Of a stretch of DNA of 15,565 nt, positions 6,690 through 13,774 are shown one piece after another. Source of the stretch: an uncultured Eubacteriales bacterium. GTDB taxonomy: Bacteria; Bacillota; Clostridia; UMGS1883. Numbering within the stretch: position 1 is the stretch's first letter; every line of letters begins with the position of its first letter. The translations under genes and the position numbers were made by a program. The notes beneath the pieces were generated by a model. That model saw nothing but the letters and a program-made list of their open reading frames with translations, was not told where the DNA came from and did not search any database. The DNA lies in assembly GCA_905195005.1 (NCBI GenBank), contig CAJJUC010000039.1, forward strand, positions 1 to 15,565, given 5' to 3'.

Positions 6690-7658
6690 ATGAATTTTAT
6701 GGCTTACAGTGATGTTCCGCAAACAGTAAGAAACTTTTTAAGCTATCTTATTAATATAAAAGGTAAATCTGAAAAAACAATTCATGAATATTATTACGAC
6801 CTCCGTACCTTTTTTCGATTTATGAAATGTAAATATTCCTTAGCTCCCTTTGATAAATTTGATAATATTGACTGCTCTGATATCACAGTTGACTTTATCA
6901 AGTTAATTACTGTTGATGACATATATGAGTTCCTTATGTTTGTAAACAGCGAACGATCCAACACAGCTGCTTCGCGTGCCAGAAAGGTTTCATCACTTAA
7001 AAGCTTCTTTAATTATTTATCGGCAAAAGCTCATGTGCTTGATGTAAATATAACAAAAGAGCTTGACAGCCCGAAGCTGGCTGCAAAGCTCCCTGTTTAT
7101 CTGACTCTTGATGAAAGCGTTAAACTGCTTTCCTCTGTGGACGGAGAATTCAAAACGCGCGATTATTGCATAATAACTCTGTTTTTGAACTGCGGAATGC
7201 GTTTAAGTGAATTGGTTGGAATTGACATTACAGATATACGCGGCGATCGTCTTACTGTTACCGGTAAAGGAAACAAACAGCGCACAATTTACTTAAATGA
7301 TGCCTGCAAGGACGCTCTTAATGCCTATCTTGAGATTCGCCCCAAGGATAATGTTCATGACAGAAATGCTCTTTTTCTCAGTAAGCAAAAAACACGCATT
7401 TCAAACAATATGGTTTACAGAATGATAAAGAAGAATCTTATCCGCGCAGGGCTTGATCCGAATATATATTCGCCCCACAAGCTGCGTCACACCGCCGCGA
7501 CATTAATGTATAAGTACGGAAAAGTGGATATTCGTGCGCTTCAGGAGATACTCGGTCATGAGCAATTGTCAACAACTCAGATTTACACACACATTGACGA
7601 AGAGCAGCTGCGAAGCGCCGTTGACCGAAATCCGCTGTCAAAGCTGAAAAAGGGATAA
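6690..7658 (+). CDS. xerC: Tyrosine recombinase, XerC/XerD-like
   Basis: 322 aa from the ATG at 6690, chosen because GGAGGA (6677-6682) sits 7 bases before it. The longer frame from 6549 would overlap cobO and read through the palindrome. The N-terminal core-binding domain covers about 8-115 (NFLSYLINIKGKSEKTIHEY). The catalytic domain follows with R171 in LNCGMRLSELVG, K193 in TGKGNKQRT, H263 and R266 in SPHKLRHTAATLM, H290 in LGHEQLST, and nucleophile Y299 in TQIYTHI. All residues needed for strand exchange are present. It most resembles chromosome-dimer-resolution recombinases, and no other mobile-element gene is nearby, so a housekeeping role is likelier than a prophage integrase. It overlaps the convergent thiN gene by 21 bases. 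Confidence 0.88.
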   Translation: MNFMAYSDVPQTVRNFLSYLINIKGKSEKTIHEYYYDLRTFFRFMKCKYSLAPFDKFDNIDCSDITVDFIKLITVDDIYEFLMFVNSERSNTAASRARKVSSLKSFFNYLSAKAHVLDVNITKELDSPKLAAKLPVYLTLDESVKLLSSVDGEFKTRDYCIITLFLNCGMRLSELVGIDITDIRGDRLTVTGKGNKQRTIYLNDACKDALNAYLEIRPKDNVHDRNALFLSKQKTRISNNMVYRMIKKNLIRAGLDPNIYSPHKLRHTAATLMYKYGKVDIRALQEILGHEQLSTTQIYTHIDEEQLRSAVDRNPLSKLKKG

Positions 7659-8312
7659 ATATTTTTCGTCCGAAAGAATTTTTTCTGCTTTTTCATGCCA
7701 CGTTATAAGTAAGTCGCCTTTTTCAACCGATGCATATGCATCGGTTTTTCCTATAAATTCATTACTGACACCGAGCGGATTGCTGCTTAAAAGCGCCGCG
7801 TCATTCAGCTCATATTTTAAAGAATGAAGATTGACATTTAACGCGCGGTCACTCATGCAAAACACAGACACAAATCCTCGTTTTTTTGCAGGCAGCTCTG
7901 CCCTGCCGTTATAAATGGCAGTCATCACCGTCCCCTGTCCGAGAAGCGCTCCCCTGCCTCCTTTTTTTGCAATGTGAACAAGTGTTTGCATGTTTGCAAT
8001 TGTATGGTCGGTTCGTTTTCCGCCGATTCCTCCCAATATAACAAAGCTTTTAAACCCGAGACCGATGCCTTCCTCAACCGAAAGAAATGTGTCGGTTGCG
8101 TCTTTTTTTACCGGATGAATAATTGTGTTTTTGTGCTTCGGCACATATTTAAGTGAATCAAAATCCCCGATTACAATGTCAGGATCTACTCCGTGCCTTA
8201 GTAAAACATCATAACCTTTATCGGCTGCGATTATTATATCTGACGGTCCTTTTTTTATGGCTCTGCATTCTGCTTTGCAGCATGCAGAAACTATATAACA
8301 TGTTCCTTTCAT
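7638..8312 (-). CDS. thiN: Thiamine pyrophosphokinase
   Basis: 224 aa. It makes thiamine diphosphate from thiamine and ATP in the cytosol, a salvage route to the cofactor. Motifs of the Firmicutes ThiN family are IIIAADKGYDVLLRHGVDPD (26-45), IGDFDSL (48-54), KKDATDTF (69-76), the GGIGGKRTDH block (94-103), and a C-terminal SNEFIG segment (183-188) in the beta-sandwich thiamine-binding domain. The ribosome site AGGTGAT (complement of 8318-8324) is 5 bases before the ATG. The last 21 bases overlap the recombinase gene on the other strand. No TPP riboswitch is seen in the short upstream stretch, where a terminator hairpin for the neighbouring gene lies instead; its own promoter is not obvious. 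Confidence 0.9.
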   Translation of the reverse strand: MKGTCYIVSACCKAECRAIKKGPSDIIIAADKGYDVLLRHGVDPDIVIGDFDSLKYVPKHKNTIIHPVKKDATDTFLSVEEGIGLGFKSFVILGGIGGKRTDHTIANMQTLVHIAKKGGRGALLGQGTVMTAIYNGRAELPAKKRGFVSVFCMSDRALNVNLHSLKYELNDAALLSSNPLGVSNEFIGKTDAYASVEKGDLLITWHEKAEKILSDEKYLSLFQL

Positions 8313-8357
8313 ACAAAATCACCTGTAAAGTATTTTTACTTGTTGAAATTTAAAATG

Positions 8358-8399
8358 CATCAGCATGTGTAAAGCTTGCAAGCTTCACACATGCTGATG
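8358..8399 (-). terminator. Large hairpin after the esterase gene, probable terminator
   Basis: A 42-base near-perfect palindrome. A 13-bp outer stem (8358-8370 with 8387-8399) and one A/C mismatch enclose AAGCTT-GC-AAGCTT. It starts 15 bases after the esterase stop on the minus strand and is followed there by the T-rich ATTTTAAATTT. The T run is imperfect, so it is an unusually strong stem with a weak tail. It also separates this transcript from thiN. Confidence 0.6.
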
Positions 8400-8414
8400 T
8401 GAATCTCAGACATA

Positions 8415-9239
8415 TTATTTGTTATAAAGTCCGAAAAGCTCGTTCAGCCAATCCTCAGAAAGCTGCATCCACGGATATTTTCTTGAGAAAGCAGGTATTG
8501 ACCATATTGTTTCATCAGATGCGAGAGACGCTCCGTGCTCACCCTTTTGGAAAATGTGCAGTTCAAGCGGAATATTGTGCTTTCTGAGCGCTGAAGCAAA
8601 CAACAGACTGTTTTCCATCGGTACTGCACTATCCTCATATGTATGCCATAAAAACGCGGGAGGATTCTGCTCATTAACCCTTTTTTCAAGTGAAAGCTTT
8701 TCGCGGAGCGGAATTACATCCTTTGTTCCCGTAAGGTTATCAAACGAACCGGCGTGCGCATATTCGCCGGAAGAAATAACAGGGTATGCAAGTATAGTTG
8801 CATTCGGGCGATGCAGCTTGTTTTTTTCTTCATCATCGGAAAATATCTCGGGGTCATTCCAAAGCGTGCTGATTGAAGCGGCAAGATGACCGCCTGCGGA
8901 GAAGCCGCACACTGCAATTTTATCGCTGTCAACAAACCATTCCCCGGCGTGTTCTCTTACAATTTCAATTGCTTTTGCCGCATTCATAATCGGAAGCGGA
9001 TGCTTGTGCGGTGCAACGGCATAATTAACGACAAAGGCGTGATATCCGGCAGCGTTATATGAAAGTGCTATTCTCTCAGCCTCGCGCCCCGATACGAAAG
9101 CATAAGCGCCTCCCGGGCAAACAACAACCGCCGGGCGTTTTTTTCTGTCATCCGCGCCGTCAAGTATATATGTGTCCATTGTGGGCATAAAACCAAATTC
9201 CGTTTTGTCATCAAGCAGATTAATACTGATATGTTTCAA
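8415..9239 (-). CDS. Alpha/beta-hydrolase carbohydrate esterase (acetyl-xylan/feruloyl esterase-like)
   Basis: 274 aa from a TTG start at 9239. GAGGTG (complement of 9246-9251) lies 6 bases ahead, and the sigma-A promoter at 9271-9299 places transcription start near 9264, too late for the in-frame ATG at 9266 or the TTG at 9299. The fold is a serine hydrolase: oxyanion segment VCPGGAYAFV (40-49), nucleophile S114 in CGFSAGGH, probable acid D203 in HTYEDSAVP, and H235 in KGEHGAS. There is no signal peptide, so it acts in the cytosol on imported oligosaccharides. Proteins of this type remove acetyl or feruloyl groups from plant polysaccharide fragments. The link to an AraC regulator and pectin-type enzymes supports a sugar-ester substrate, but the exact ester is unknown. 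Confidence 0.8.
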   Translation of the reverse strand: MKHISINLLDDKTEFGFMPTMDTYILDGADDRKKRPAVVVCPGGAYAFVSGREAERIALSYNAAGYHAFVVNYAVAPHKHPLPIMNAAKAIEIVREHAGEWFVDSDKIAVCGFSAGGHLAASISTLWNDPEIFSDDEEKNKLHRPNATILAYPVISSGEYAHAGSFDNLTGTKDVIPLREKLSLEKRVNEQNPPAFLWHTYEDSAVPMENSLLFASALRKHNIPLELHIFQKGEHGASLASDETIWSIPAFSRKYPWMQLSEDWLNELFGLYNK

Positions 9240-9270
9240 AATAAGCACCTCTTTTAAAAATTTCATGGAT

Positions 9271-9299
9271 ATAATAGCATAAATTGTATTTAATGTCAA
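9271..9299 (-). promoter_or_regulatory. Sigma-A promoter of the esterase gene
   Basis: On the minus strand the sequence has TTGACA (complement of 9294-9299), 17 bases, then TATTAT (complement of 9271-9276). The -35 is perfect and the -10 has one mismatch. The start point would be near 9264, giving a leader of about 25 bases before the TTG start. The esterase can therefore be transcribed independently of araC. Confidence 0.75.
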
Positions 9300-9319
9300 C
9301 GCAAAATAGCAACCAAAAG

Positions 9320-10129
9320 TTATTTTGTATACTTTTTGCGGTATTTTAACGGAGAGCAGCCGAAATATCGGCTGAAAACCAGTGAAAAATAGTTACTGTC
9401 ATTGAATCCGCATTCAAAAGCAATATCGCTGACGCTTTTTTTGCTTCCTACCACAAATGACTGCGCTTTTTTCAGCCGCAGAATCGTAACATATTCTTTG
9501 AAGCCGAAGCCCGTAAACTCCTTAAACATTCTTGAAAAATAGCATCTGTGCATGTTTGCGGTTTCAGCCATTTTTTCGAGCGATATATCCTCCGGAAAAT
9601 TTCTGTTTATATAGTCAATAACCTTTGTTATCCCATCATTGTATGAGTCCGCACATTCGTTTATTTCAAGCGGAGTCTTCCTTATTATAATTGAAAATAA
9701 TTCGCTTACGGCACAGCGGATGAGTTCCTCCGAAAGCGCGTCAGGTGACATATATTCCTTTTCAATTTTATTAAATTCGCCTTTAATCATTTCCGAAGTC
9801 TGTTTATCGGGGCGATAAATATGCTTTGAAAACAGCTTTGTCATATCTTTCAGAAACGGCGGACTTATATAATCCGAAGAAAATGATAAAAGCTGCCGCA
9901 GATTGTCGTCAGAATCTGCCGGATAAGATGTTTTATGGATTATTCCTTTCGGAATAAGAATCAAATCGTTTTCCGAAATTGCATACACGCGGTTATCGAT
10001 AAAATATTTTCCGCTTCCCTTTTCAAGAAAGTAAATCTCATAAAAGTTATGATAATGCTGTGACGGCATTGTCATCGGGCGTGCCTTGTTGTACTCAAAA
10101 TAAGAAGACTTGTCAGTAATGTCAGGCAT
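9320..10129 (-). CDS. AraC family transcriptional regulator with cupin sensor domain
   Basis: 269 aa. The N-terminal cupin-like ligand domain (about 15-100) includes HYHNFYEIYFLEKGSG (25-40) and ENDLILIPKGIIHKT (53-67), the pattern seen in regulators that sense sugars. The C-terminal DNA-binding domain (about 165-267) contains two helix-turn-helix motifs, DISLEKMAETANMHRCYFSR (181-200) and SVSDIAFECGFNDSNYFS (232-249), ending with the standard GCSPLKYRKKY. The ribosome site GGGGAG is 8 bases before the ATG. It is divergent from the GH4 gene and lies just upstream of the esterase on the same strand, so it likely controls one or both. The inducer is unknown; a pectin or other plant-sugar fragment is inferred from the neighbours. 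Confidence 0.92.
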   Translation of the reverse strand: MPDITDKSSYFEYNKARPMTMPSQHYHNFYEIYFLEKGSGKYFIDNRVYAISENDLILIPKGIIHKTSYPADSDDNLRQLLSFSSDYISPPFLKDMTKLFSKHIYRPDKQTSEMIKGEFNKIEKEYMSPDALSEELIRCAVSELFSIIIRKTPLEINECADSYNDGITKVIDYINRNFPEDISLEKMAETANMHRCYFSRMFKEFTGFGFKEYVTILRLKKAQSFVVGSKKSVSDIAFECGFNDSNYFSLVFSRYFGCSPLKYRKKYTK

Positions 10130-10155
10130 ATTCTCATCTCCCCTATTCTGAAATC

Positions 10156-10184
10156 ATTATATGTGTTTATGTAAAAAAAGTCAA
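10156..10184 (-). promoter_or_regulatory. Sigma-A promoter of araC
   Basis: Minus strand TTGACT (complement of 10179-10184), a 17-base spacer, and a perfect TATAAT (complement of 10156-10161). It lies 27 bases before the araC ATG. Its -35 overlaps by two bases the inverted repeat at 10183-10204, which would fit control at this promoter. Confidence 0.75.
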
Positions 10185-10204
10185 GAAAATCACGCGATTT
10201 TCTT
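10183..10204. promoter_or_regulatory. Inverted repeat 1 in the araC/GH4 divergent region, candidate operator
   Basis: Perfect 9-bp arms AAGAAAATC and GATTTTCTT around ACGC. It touches the araC -35 box and directly abuts the second inverted repeat. It does not match the catabolite (cre) consensus well. The palindromic form with a CG-containing centre is more like LacI-type than AraC-type sites, so the binding protein is uncertain. Confidence 0.5.
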
Positions 10205-10231
10205 AAAAATATAGAGGAAATCTATATTTTT
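10205..10231. promoter_or_regulatory. Inverted repeat 2 upstream of the GH4 gene, candidate operator
   Basis: Perfect 11-bp arms AAAAATATAGA (10205-10215) and TCTATATTTTT (10221-10231) around GGAAA. It occupies the place where the GH4 promoter should have its -35 box, six bases before the -10. A regulator bound here could recruit or block polymerase. Followed by T bases on the + strand, it could also fold as a weak AT-rich hairpin. Confidence 0.5.
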
Positions 10232-10237
10232 TTGTTT

Positions 10238-10243
10238 TATAAT
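10238..10243 (+). promoter_or_regulatory. -10 box of the GH4 gene promoter
   Basis: A perfect TATAAT lies 28 bases before the GH4 ATG. No recognisable -35 is found 16-18 bases upstream (AGGAAA is there), and the position is covered by inverted repeat 2. This pattern suggests an activator-dependent promoter, in line with the divergent araC gene. Confidence 0.6.
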
Positions 10244-10271
10244 GTATGTGAATTTAAAGGGGGTTTAAAAA

Positions 10272-11672
10272 ATGGAATTTAAAAACAATCATGCCGAAAA
10301 TGTTAAAATAGCATATATCGGCGGCGGTTCGCGCGGCTGGGCATGGGGGCTTATGAGCGACCTTGCCAAAATCGATAACATGAGCGGAGATGTTTATCTT
10401 TATGACATCGATTTTGAAGCTGCGCAGCATAATGAAATTATAGGAAATAAAATTAAAGACGTTGAAGGCTGCAAAACGGTTTGGAATTATAAGGCTGTAA
10501 AAACCATCGGAGAAGCTCTCGAAGGGGCGCAGTTTGTCGTAATTTCCATACTGCCCGGAACGTTTGACGAAATGCATTCGGATGTACATACTCCCGAAAA
10601 GTATGGTATATATCAGTCTGTCGGCGATACGAGCGGTCCCGGAGGAATAGTCCGCGCAATGCGCACAATTCCGATGATGGAGGAAATTGCGCTTGCAATT
10701 AAGAAATACAGTCCCGAAGCTTGGGTTATTAACTACACCAATCCCATGTCGGTTTGTGTCAGAACTCTTTACAAAGCGTTTCCCGGAATCAAAGCGTTCG
10801 GCTGCTGCCATGAGGTTTTCGGAACGCAGAAGCTCCTTGCGAAAGCGCTTGATAACATTTGCGGAATCAAAGATGTTAAACGCAGTGATATTACGGTTGA
10901 GGTTATGGGTGTGAACCATTTCACATGGCTTACAAAGGCGCGTTATAAAAACATTGACCTCTTCCCCGTTTATGCAAAGTTCGTTGAAAAGTATAAAAAA
11001 GACGGATATGTTGACAAGGTTGACGACAACTGGATGAACAATGCGTTTTTGTCAGCCGAAAAGGTTAAAATGAACCTCTTCGATCGCTACGGGATTATTG
11101 CGGCAGCCGGAGATCGCCATCTTGCGGAATTCTGCGAGGGCAGCTGGTATCTCGATTCTCCCGAGCAGGTCAGAGATGAGTGGCATTTCGGTCTCACAAG
11201 TGTTGACTGGAGAAAGAACGATTTGAAAAAACGCCTTGAAAGATCTGCACGTCTTGTCAGCGGCGAAGAAGAATTTAAGCTTAATGAAACCGGCGAAGAG
11301 GGCGTTAATCAGATGCGCGCGCTTCTCGGCATAACCAATCTTATAACGAACGTCAATATTCCCAACCGCGGACAGATTACAAATCTGCCGAAGGACTGCA
11401 TTGTTGAAACAAATGCGGCTTTCCGCGCCGATATGGTAACTCCGCTTTTCACAGGCGATATTCCGCAAAAGATTTATCCGCTGATTGCAAGGATTGCCGG
11501 AGAACAGGAAATTATCGCCGAAGCCGGAATGACGCGTGACCTTGACCTTGCATTCACTGCATTTGTAAATGACCCTCTTGTAAGGCTTTCAATTTCCGAC
11601 GCAAGAAAGCTCTTTGATGAAATGATAGATAATACCAAATCATATCTTAAGGATTTCAAGCTTAAGAAGTAA
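10272..11672 (+). CDS. lplD: Glycoside hydrolase family 4, alpha-galacturonidase-like
   Basis: A 466-aa GH4 enzyme, a family that cleaves glycosides by an NAD- and Mn-dependent redox-elimination mechanism in the cytosol. The N-terminal Rossmann fold has IGGGSRGWAWGLMSDLA (16-32) and the acidic end in LYDID (43-47). Then come INYTNPMSV (153-161), FGCCHEVFGT (176-185), which supplies the Cys/His metal site, and GVNHFTW (213-219) with metal ligand H216. The CCHE and GVNHFTWLT pattern matches the LplD branch, characterised in Bacillus as alpha-galacturonidase, rather than the phospho-glucosidase or MelA branches. The ribosome site AAAGGGGG is at 10257-10264. It stands alone on the + strand between a divergent araC and a terminator. 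The substrate call rests on recalled branch motifs. Confidence 0.82.
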   Translation: MEFKNNHAENVKIAYIGGGSRGWAWGLMSDLAKIDNMSGDVYLYDIDFEAAQHNEIIGNKIKDVEGCKTVWNYKAVKTIGEALEGAQFVVISILPGTFDEMHSDVHTPEKYGIYQSVGDTSGPGGIVRAMRTIPMMEEIALAIKKYSPEAWVINYTNPMSVCVRTLYKAFPGIKAFGCCHEVFGTQKLLAKALDNICGIKDVKRSDITVEVMGVNHFTWLTKARYKNIDLFPVYAKFVEKYKKDGYVDKVDDNWMNNAFLSAEKVKMNLFDRYGIIAAAGDRHLAEFCEGSWYLDSPEQVRDEWHFGLTSVDWRKNDLKKRLERSARLVSGEEEFKLNETGEEGVNQMRALLGITNLITNVNIPNRGQITNLPKDCIVETNAAFRADMVTPLFTGDIPQKIYPLIARIAGEQEIIAEAGMTRDLDLAFTAFVNDPLVRLSISDARKLFDEMIDNTKSYLKDFKLKK

Positions 11673-11684
11673 TAAATTATATAG

Positions 11685-11726
11685 CAGAAAGGCTGCGCAG
11701 TGTGTACAGCCTTTCTGTTATTTTTG
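11685..11726. terminator. Terminator between convergent GH4 and GHL6-like genes
   Basis: An 11-bp stem (CAGAAAGGCTG 11685-11695 with CAGCCTTTCTG 11707-11717) is followed on the + strand by TTATTTTTG. It begins 12 bases after the GH4 stop. The minus strand also has an AT-rich tail, so it may serve the GHL6-like gene, which ends at 11727, as well. Confidence 0.8.
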
Positions 11727-13706
11727 TTAAGAAATAACTATAATTTCATGATTATTGAGCTTTGGAAGCGTCAGCACGATTTTTCCGTTTGCATATTCAT
11801 ATTTAAGCTCACAATCGCTTTGCACGGAATAAATGCTTAACGGATGTTTATCCGACTTTATTTTGATTTCTACATTATATAGAGGGGTAATATCCTCAAT
11901 AATCTCTATACCGTTTCCCCTTTTAACGGGAAGTGCATAAAGCAGCTGGCAGACCGTTCTATTCCCCTGTTTTGCAAGGCTGACAATTCCGCCCGACGGA
12001 AGATTTGTTTCAACAGACTTTGACTCTCCGAGCAGCAAATCAATTACATGCTCGGTTATTTCCTTTGCGGCAAGGCCGCCGCTTAATCTGTAATCGGTGA
12101 AAATGTTCCAGGGAATCAATGCGGTTGAATCCGTTATAATAATTCCATCCTCCGCTGAATCGGGGTCAGCCGGTGCATGCTTATGTGATGAAAAATGAAG
12201 AACCGTTCTCTTGAAATAGGGATTTTGGCGAAAGGCAATGCATTTGCCGTTTCGGTTTTTAACCCTCACTCCGCCGGAATACATGACGAATGACGAGCTG
12301 TTCATGCTTTTCAGCGGAAACTTCGGGCGGATATAATCGGGGCACATATCAGCGCAGCCAAGGTATTCTGCGCCGAATTCTTTCGGATATGTGCCGCCGT
12401 CCTTAGAAAGTCCTGATTTCCCGGTTGCAAGCACTTTCCCGCCGCTTTTGATATATGCCTCAAGCTTTGTTAAAAGAAACTTATCCAAGAGAATATCATC
12501 GGGAAGAATGATTAGCTTATAACCCGTGAAATCACTTTCCGTATCAATAACGTCAAACAAATACTTTCCTTCATGCAGGATTCGGAGCGCGCCTTCGTCG
12601 GCAGCATTTGACATGATATCCATATCGCCCGAAAACTGCGTTTCATTATAATAGCTCATAACGGCTTCGGACGAAAGAAGCGCAATATCCGTTATGAATT
12701 TAAGATTTTTAATATATTTTTCCTTTTTTTCAAGCTCTGAATATGCCGCGCCGATTATTTCATATGTAACAGGATCGGCTGCTCCGCTCGGATGCAGCTG
12801 ATCCCCTATCGATGACGCTGCACCGTACACGCAGTTCAGCGCAACCTCGTACCGCAGCGCATTGGGATGCTTGAATCCGCCGTTTTCTCCCCATGTAGTG
12901 TGAAATTTTCCCGTCATTCCGAGATATTCCTTGTTAAAGCGGCGGACATACGCCGCTGAAAGCGGAAAATGCTCGTACCCGTAATCACCTGTCGGCAAAC
13001 TTTCAAGCTCAAAATGCGAATTTGTTAAAAAAACATCACGCTGACCGCGGATAACATGACCGCCGTTGTGAAATACAGGCAGATTCTTTTTGCATTTGTC
13101 AACAGCTCCGCGAACCTTGGCGGTGTAGTTTAAATATACCTCTTTTGCAAGCGCGGAGGCATTTTTGTCATCGTAGGGGTCAAGACCGCGCCCGCGCATG
13201 GTTCTCACGCAGTTTTGGCAATAGCATGGCACAACGCCCGCAATATCCAGGAAAATTCCATCGCACTCGAAGCGCTCCGCAGCCTCCTCTATCTGCCCGA
13301 GGAGATAATCAAGGTACGGCGAATTAAAGCAAAGCCTGTGATAGCCCGGCACGGAAAAATTCGGCGCCCATGTAGTTTCTTCATTCTTTTTGCGGATAAC
13401 CCATTCAGGATGTTTGCGCGCCATCTTTTCATCGAGCCCTGCGGAAATATAAACCTGAGTATGAACTCCTGCCTCCTTTGCCGCTTCAAGCTGCGCACTT
13501 AAAAGGTCAAAGCTTAAGTTCGGGTGCATTTCGCCCTTTTCCGTCGGATGATACGACCACCCGTGATGGCATTTTGAAAAAAGAGTGATTGAATCAACGT
13601 GCCCGGCGCGAAGCGCCGCCTTAAATTCCTCTTTATCAAATGCAGCGCCTATGTTTTTTATTTCTTCACTTGTGTGAAAATCAAGATGAACTTGTCTGAA
13701 TTTCAA
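11727..13706 (-). CDS. Putative cytoplasmic glycoside hydrolase (GHL6-like TIM barrel plus trimerisation-type domain)
   Basis: 659 aa from a TTG start at 13706, giving MKFRQVHLDFHTSEE. AAGGAG (complement of 13715-13720) is 8 bases ahead. The in-frame GTG at 13715 overlaps that site and cannot be the start. The first about 340 residues look like a (beta/alpha)8 glycosidase of the hypothetical glycosyl hydrolase 6 type: LFSKCHHGWSYHPT (42-55), AGVHTQVYISAGLDE (79-93), CDGIFLDIAG (148-157, with D154 a candidate catalytic Asp) and CYCQNC (161-166). Residues about 385-450 (YKLIILPDDILLDKF, SGGKVLATGKSG) match the flavodoxin-like trimerisation domain of GH42 beta-galactosidases. A C-terminal beta domain follows. 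There is no signal peptide. Related proteins are annotated loosely as fucosidase- or galactosidase-like; the substrate is unknown. Confidence 0.72.
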   Translation of the reverse strand: MKFRQVHLDFHTSEEIKNIGAAFDKEEFKAALRAGHVDSITLFSKCHHGWSYHPTEKGEMHPNLSFDLLSAQLEAAKEAGVHTQVYISAGLDEKMARKHPEWVIRKKNEETTWAPNFSVPGYHRLCFNSPYLDYLLGQIEEAAERFECDGIFLDIAGVVPCYCQNCVRTMRGRGLDPYDDKNASALAKEVYLNYTAKVRGAVDKCKKNLPVFHNGGHVIRGQRDVFLTNSHFELESLPTGDYGYEHFPLSAAYVRRFNKEYLGMTGKFHTTWGENGGFKHPNALRYEVALNCVYGAASSIGDQLHPSGAADPVTYEIIGAAYSELEKKEKYIKNLKFITDIALLSSEAVMSYYNETQFSGDMDIMSNAADEGALRILHEGKYLFDVIDTESDFTGYKLIILPDDILLDKFLLTKLEAYIKSGGKVLATGKSGLSKDGGTYPKEFGAEYLGCADMCPDYIRPKFPLKSMNSSSFVMYSGGVRVKNRNGKCIAFRQNPYFKRTVLHFSSHKHAPADPDSAEDGIIITDSTALIPWNIFTDYRLSGGLAAKEITEHVIDLLLGESKSVETNLPSGGIVSLAKQGNRTVCQLLYALPVKRGNGIEIIEDITPLYNVEIKIKSDKHPLSIYSVQSDCELKYEYANGKIVLTLPKLNNHEIIVIS

Positions 13707-13720
13707 GCAACCCACTCCTT

Positions 13721-13762
13721 AAAAAGAATGCAGAATGTCATGCCGACGCTCTGCATTCTTTT
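13721..13762 (-). terminator. Terminator/attenuator-like hairpin between SGNH esterase and GHL6-like genes
   Basis: A perfect 13-bp stem (13722-13734 with 13750-13762) with a 15-base loop. On the minus strand it ends in CTTTTT immediately followed by AAGGAG, the ribosome site of the downstream gene. It begins 12 bases after the SGNH stop codon. As an intrinsic terminator it would separate the two genes. No convincing promoter is visible between it and the downstream start, so partial read-through is likely. Confidence 0.7.
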
Positions 13763-13774
13763 ATATATTTCGTT

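Noticed and set aside
6690..7658. Recombinase as mark of a prophage or integrative element
   Set aside because: There are no phage, transfer or tRNA-end features nearby, and the sequence is closest to housekeeping XerC types.
9302..9327. 7-bp inverted repeat CAAAATA/TATTTTG just upstream of the esterase promoter
   Set aside because: AT-rich and short, with a 12-base gap, and partly inside the araC 3' end. Weak as operator or terminator.
10254..10919. 221-codon minus-strand open frame opposite the GH4 gene
   Set aside because: It is a shadow of the GH4 codons, with no ribosome site and no recognisable domain.
13707..13715. GTG start for the GHL6-like gene
   Set aside because: The GTG overlaps the AAGGAG ribosome site. 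The TTG at 13706 is correctly spaced.
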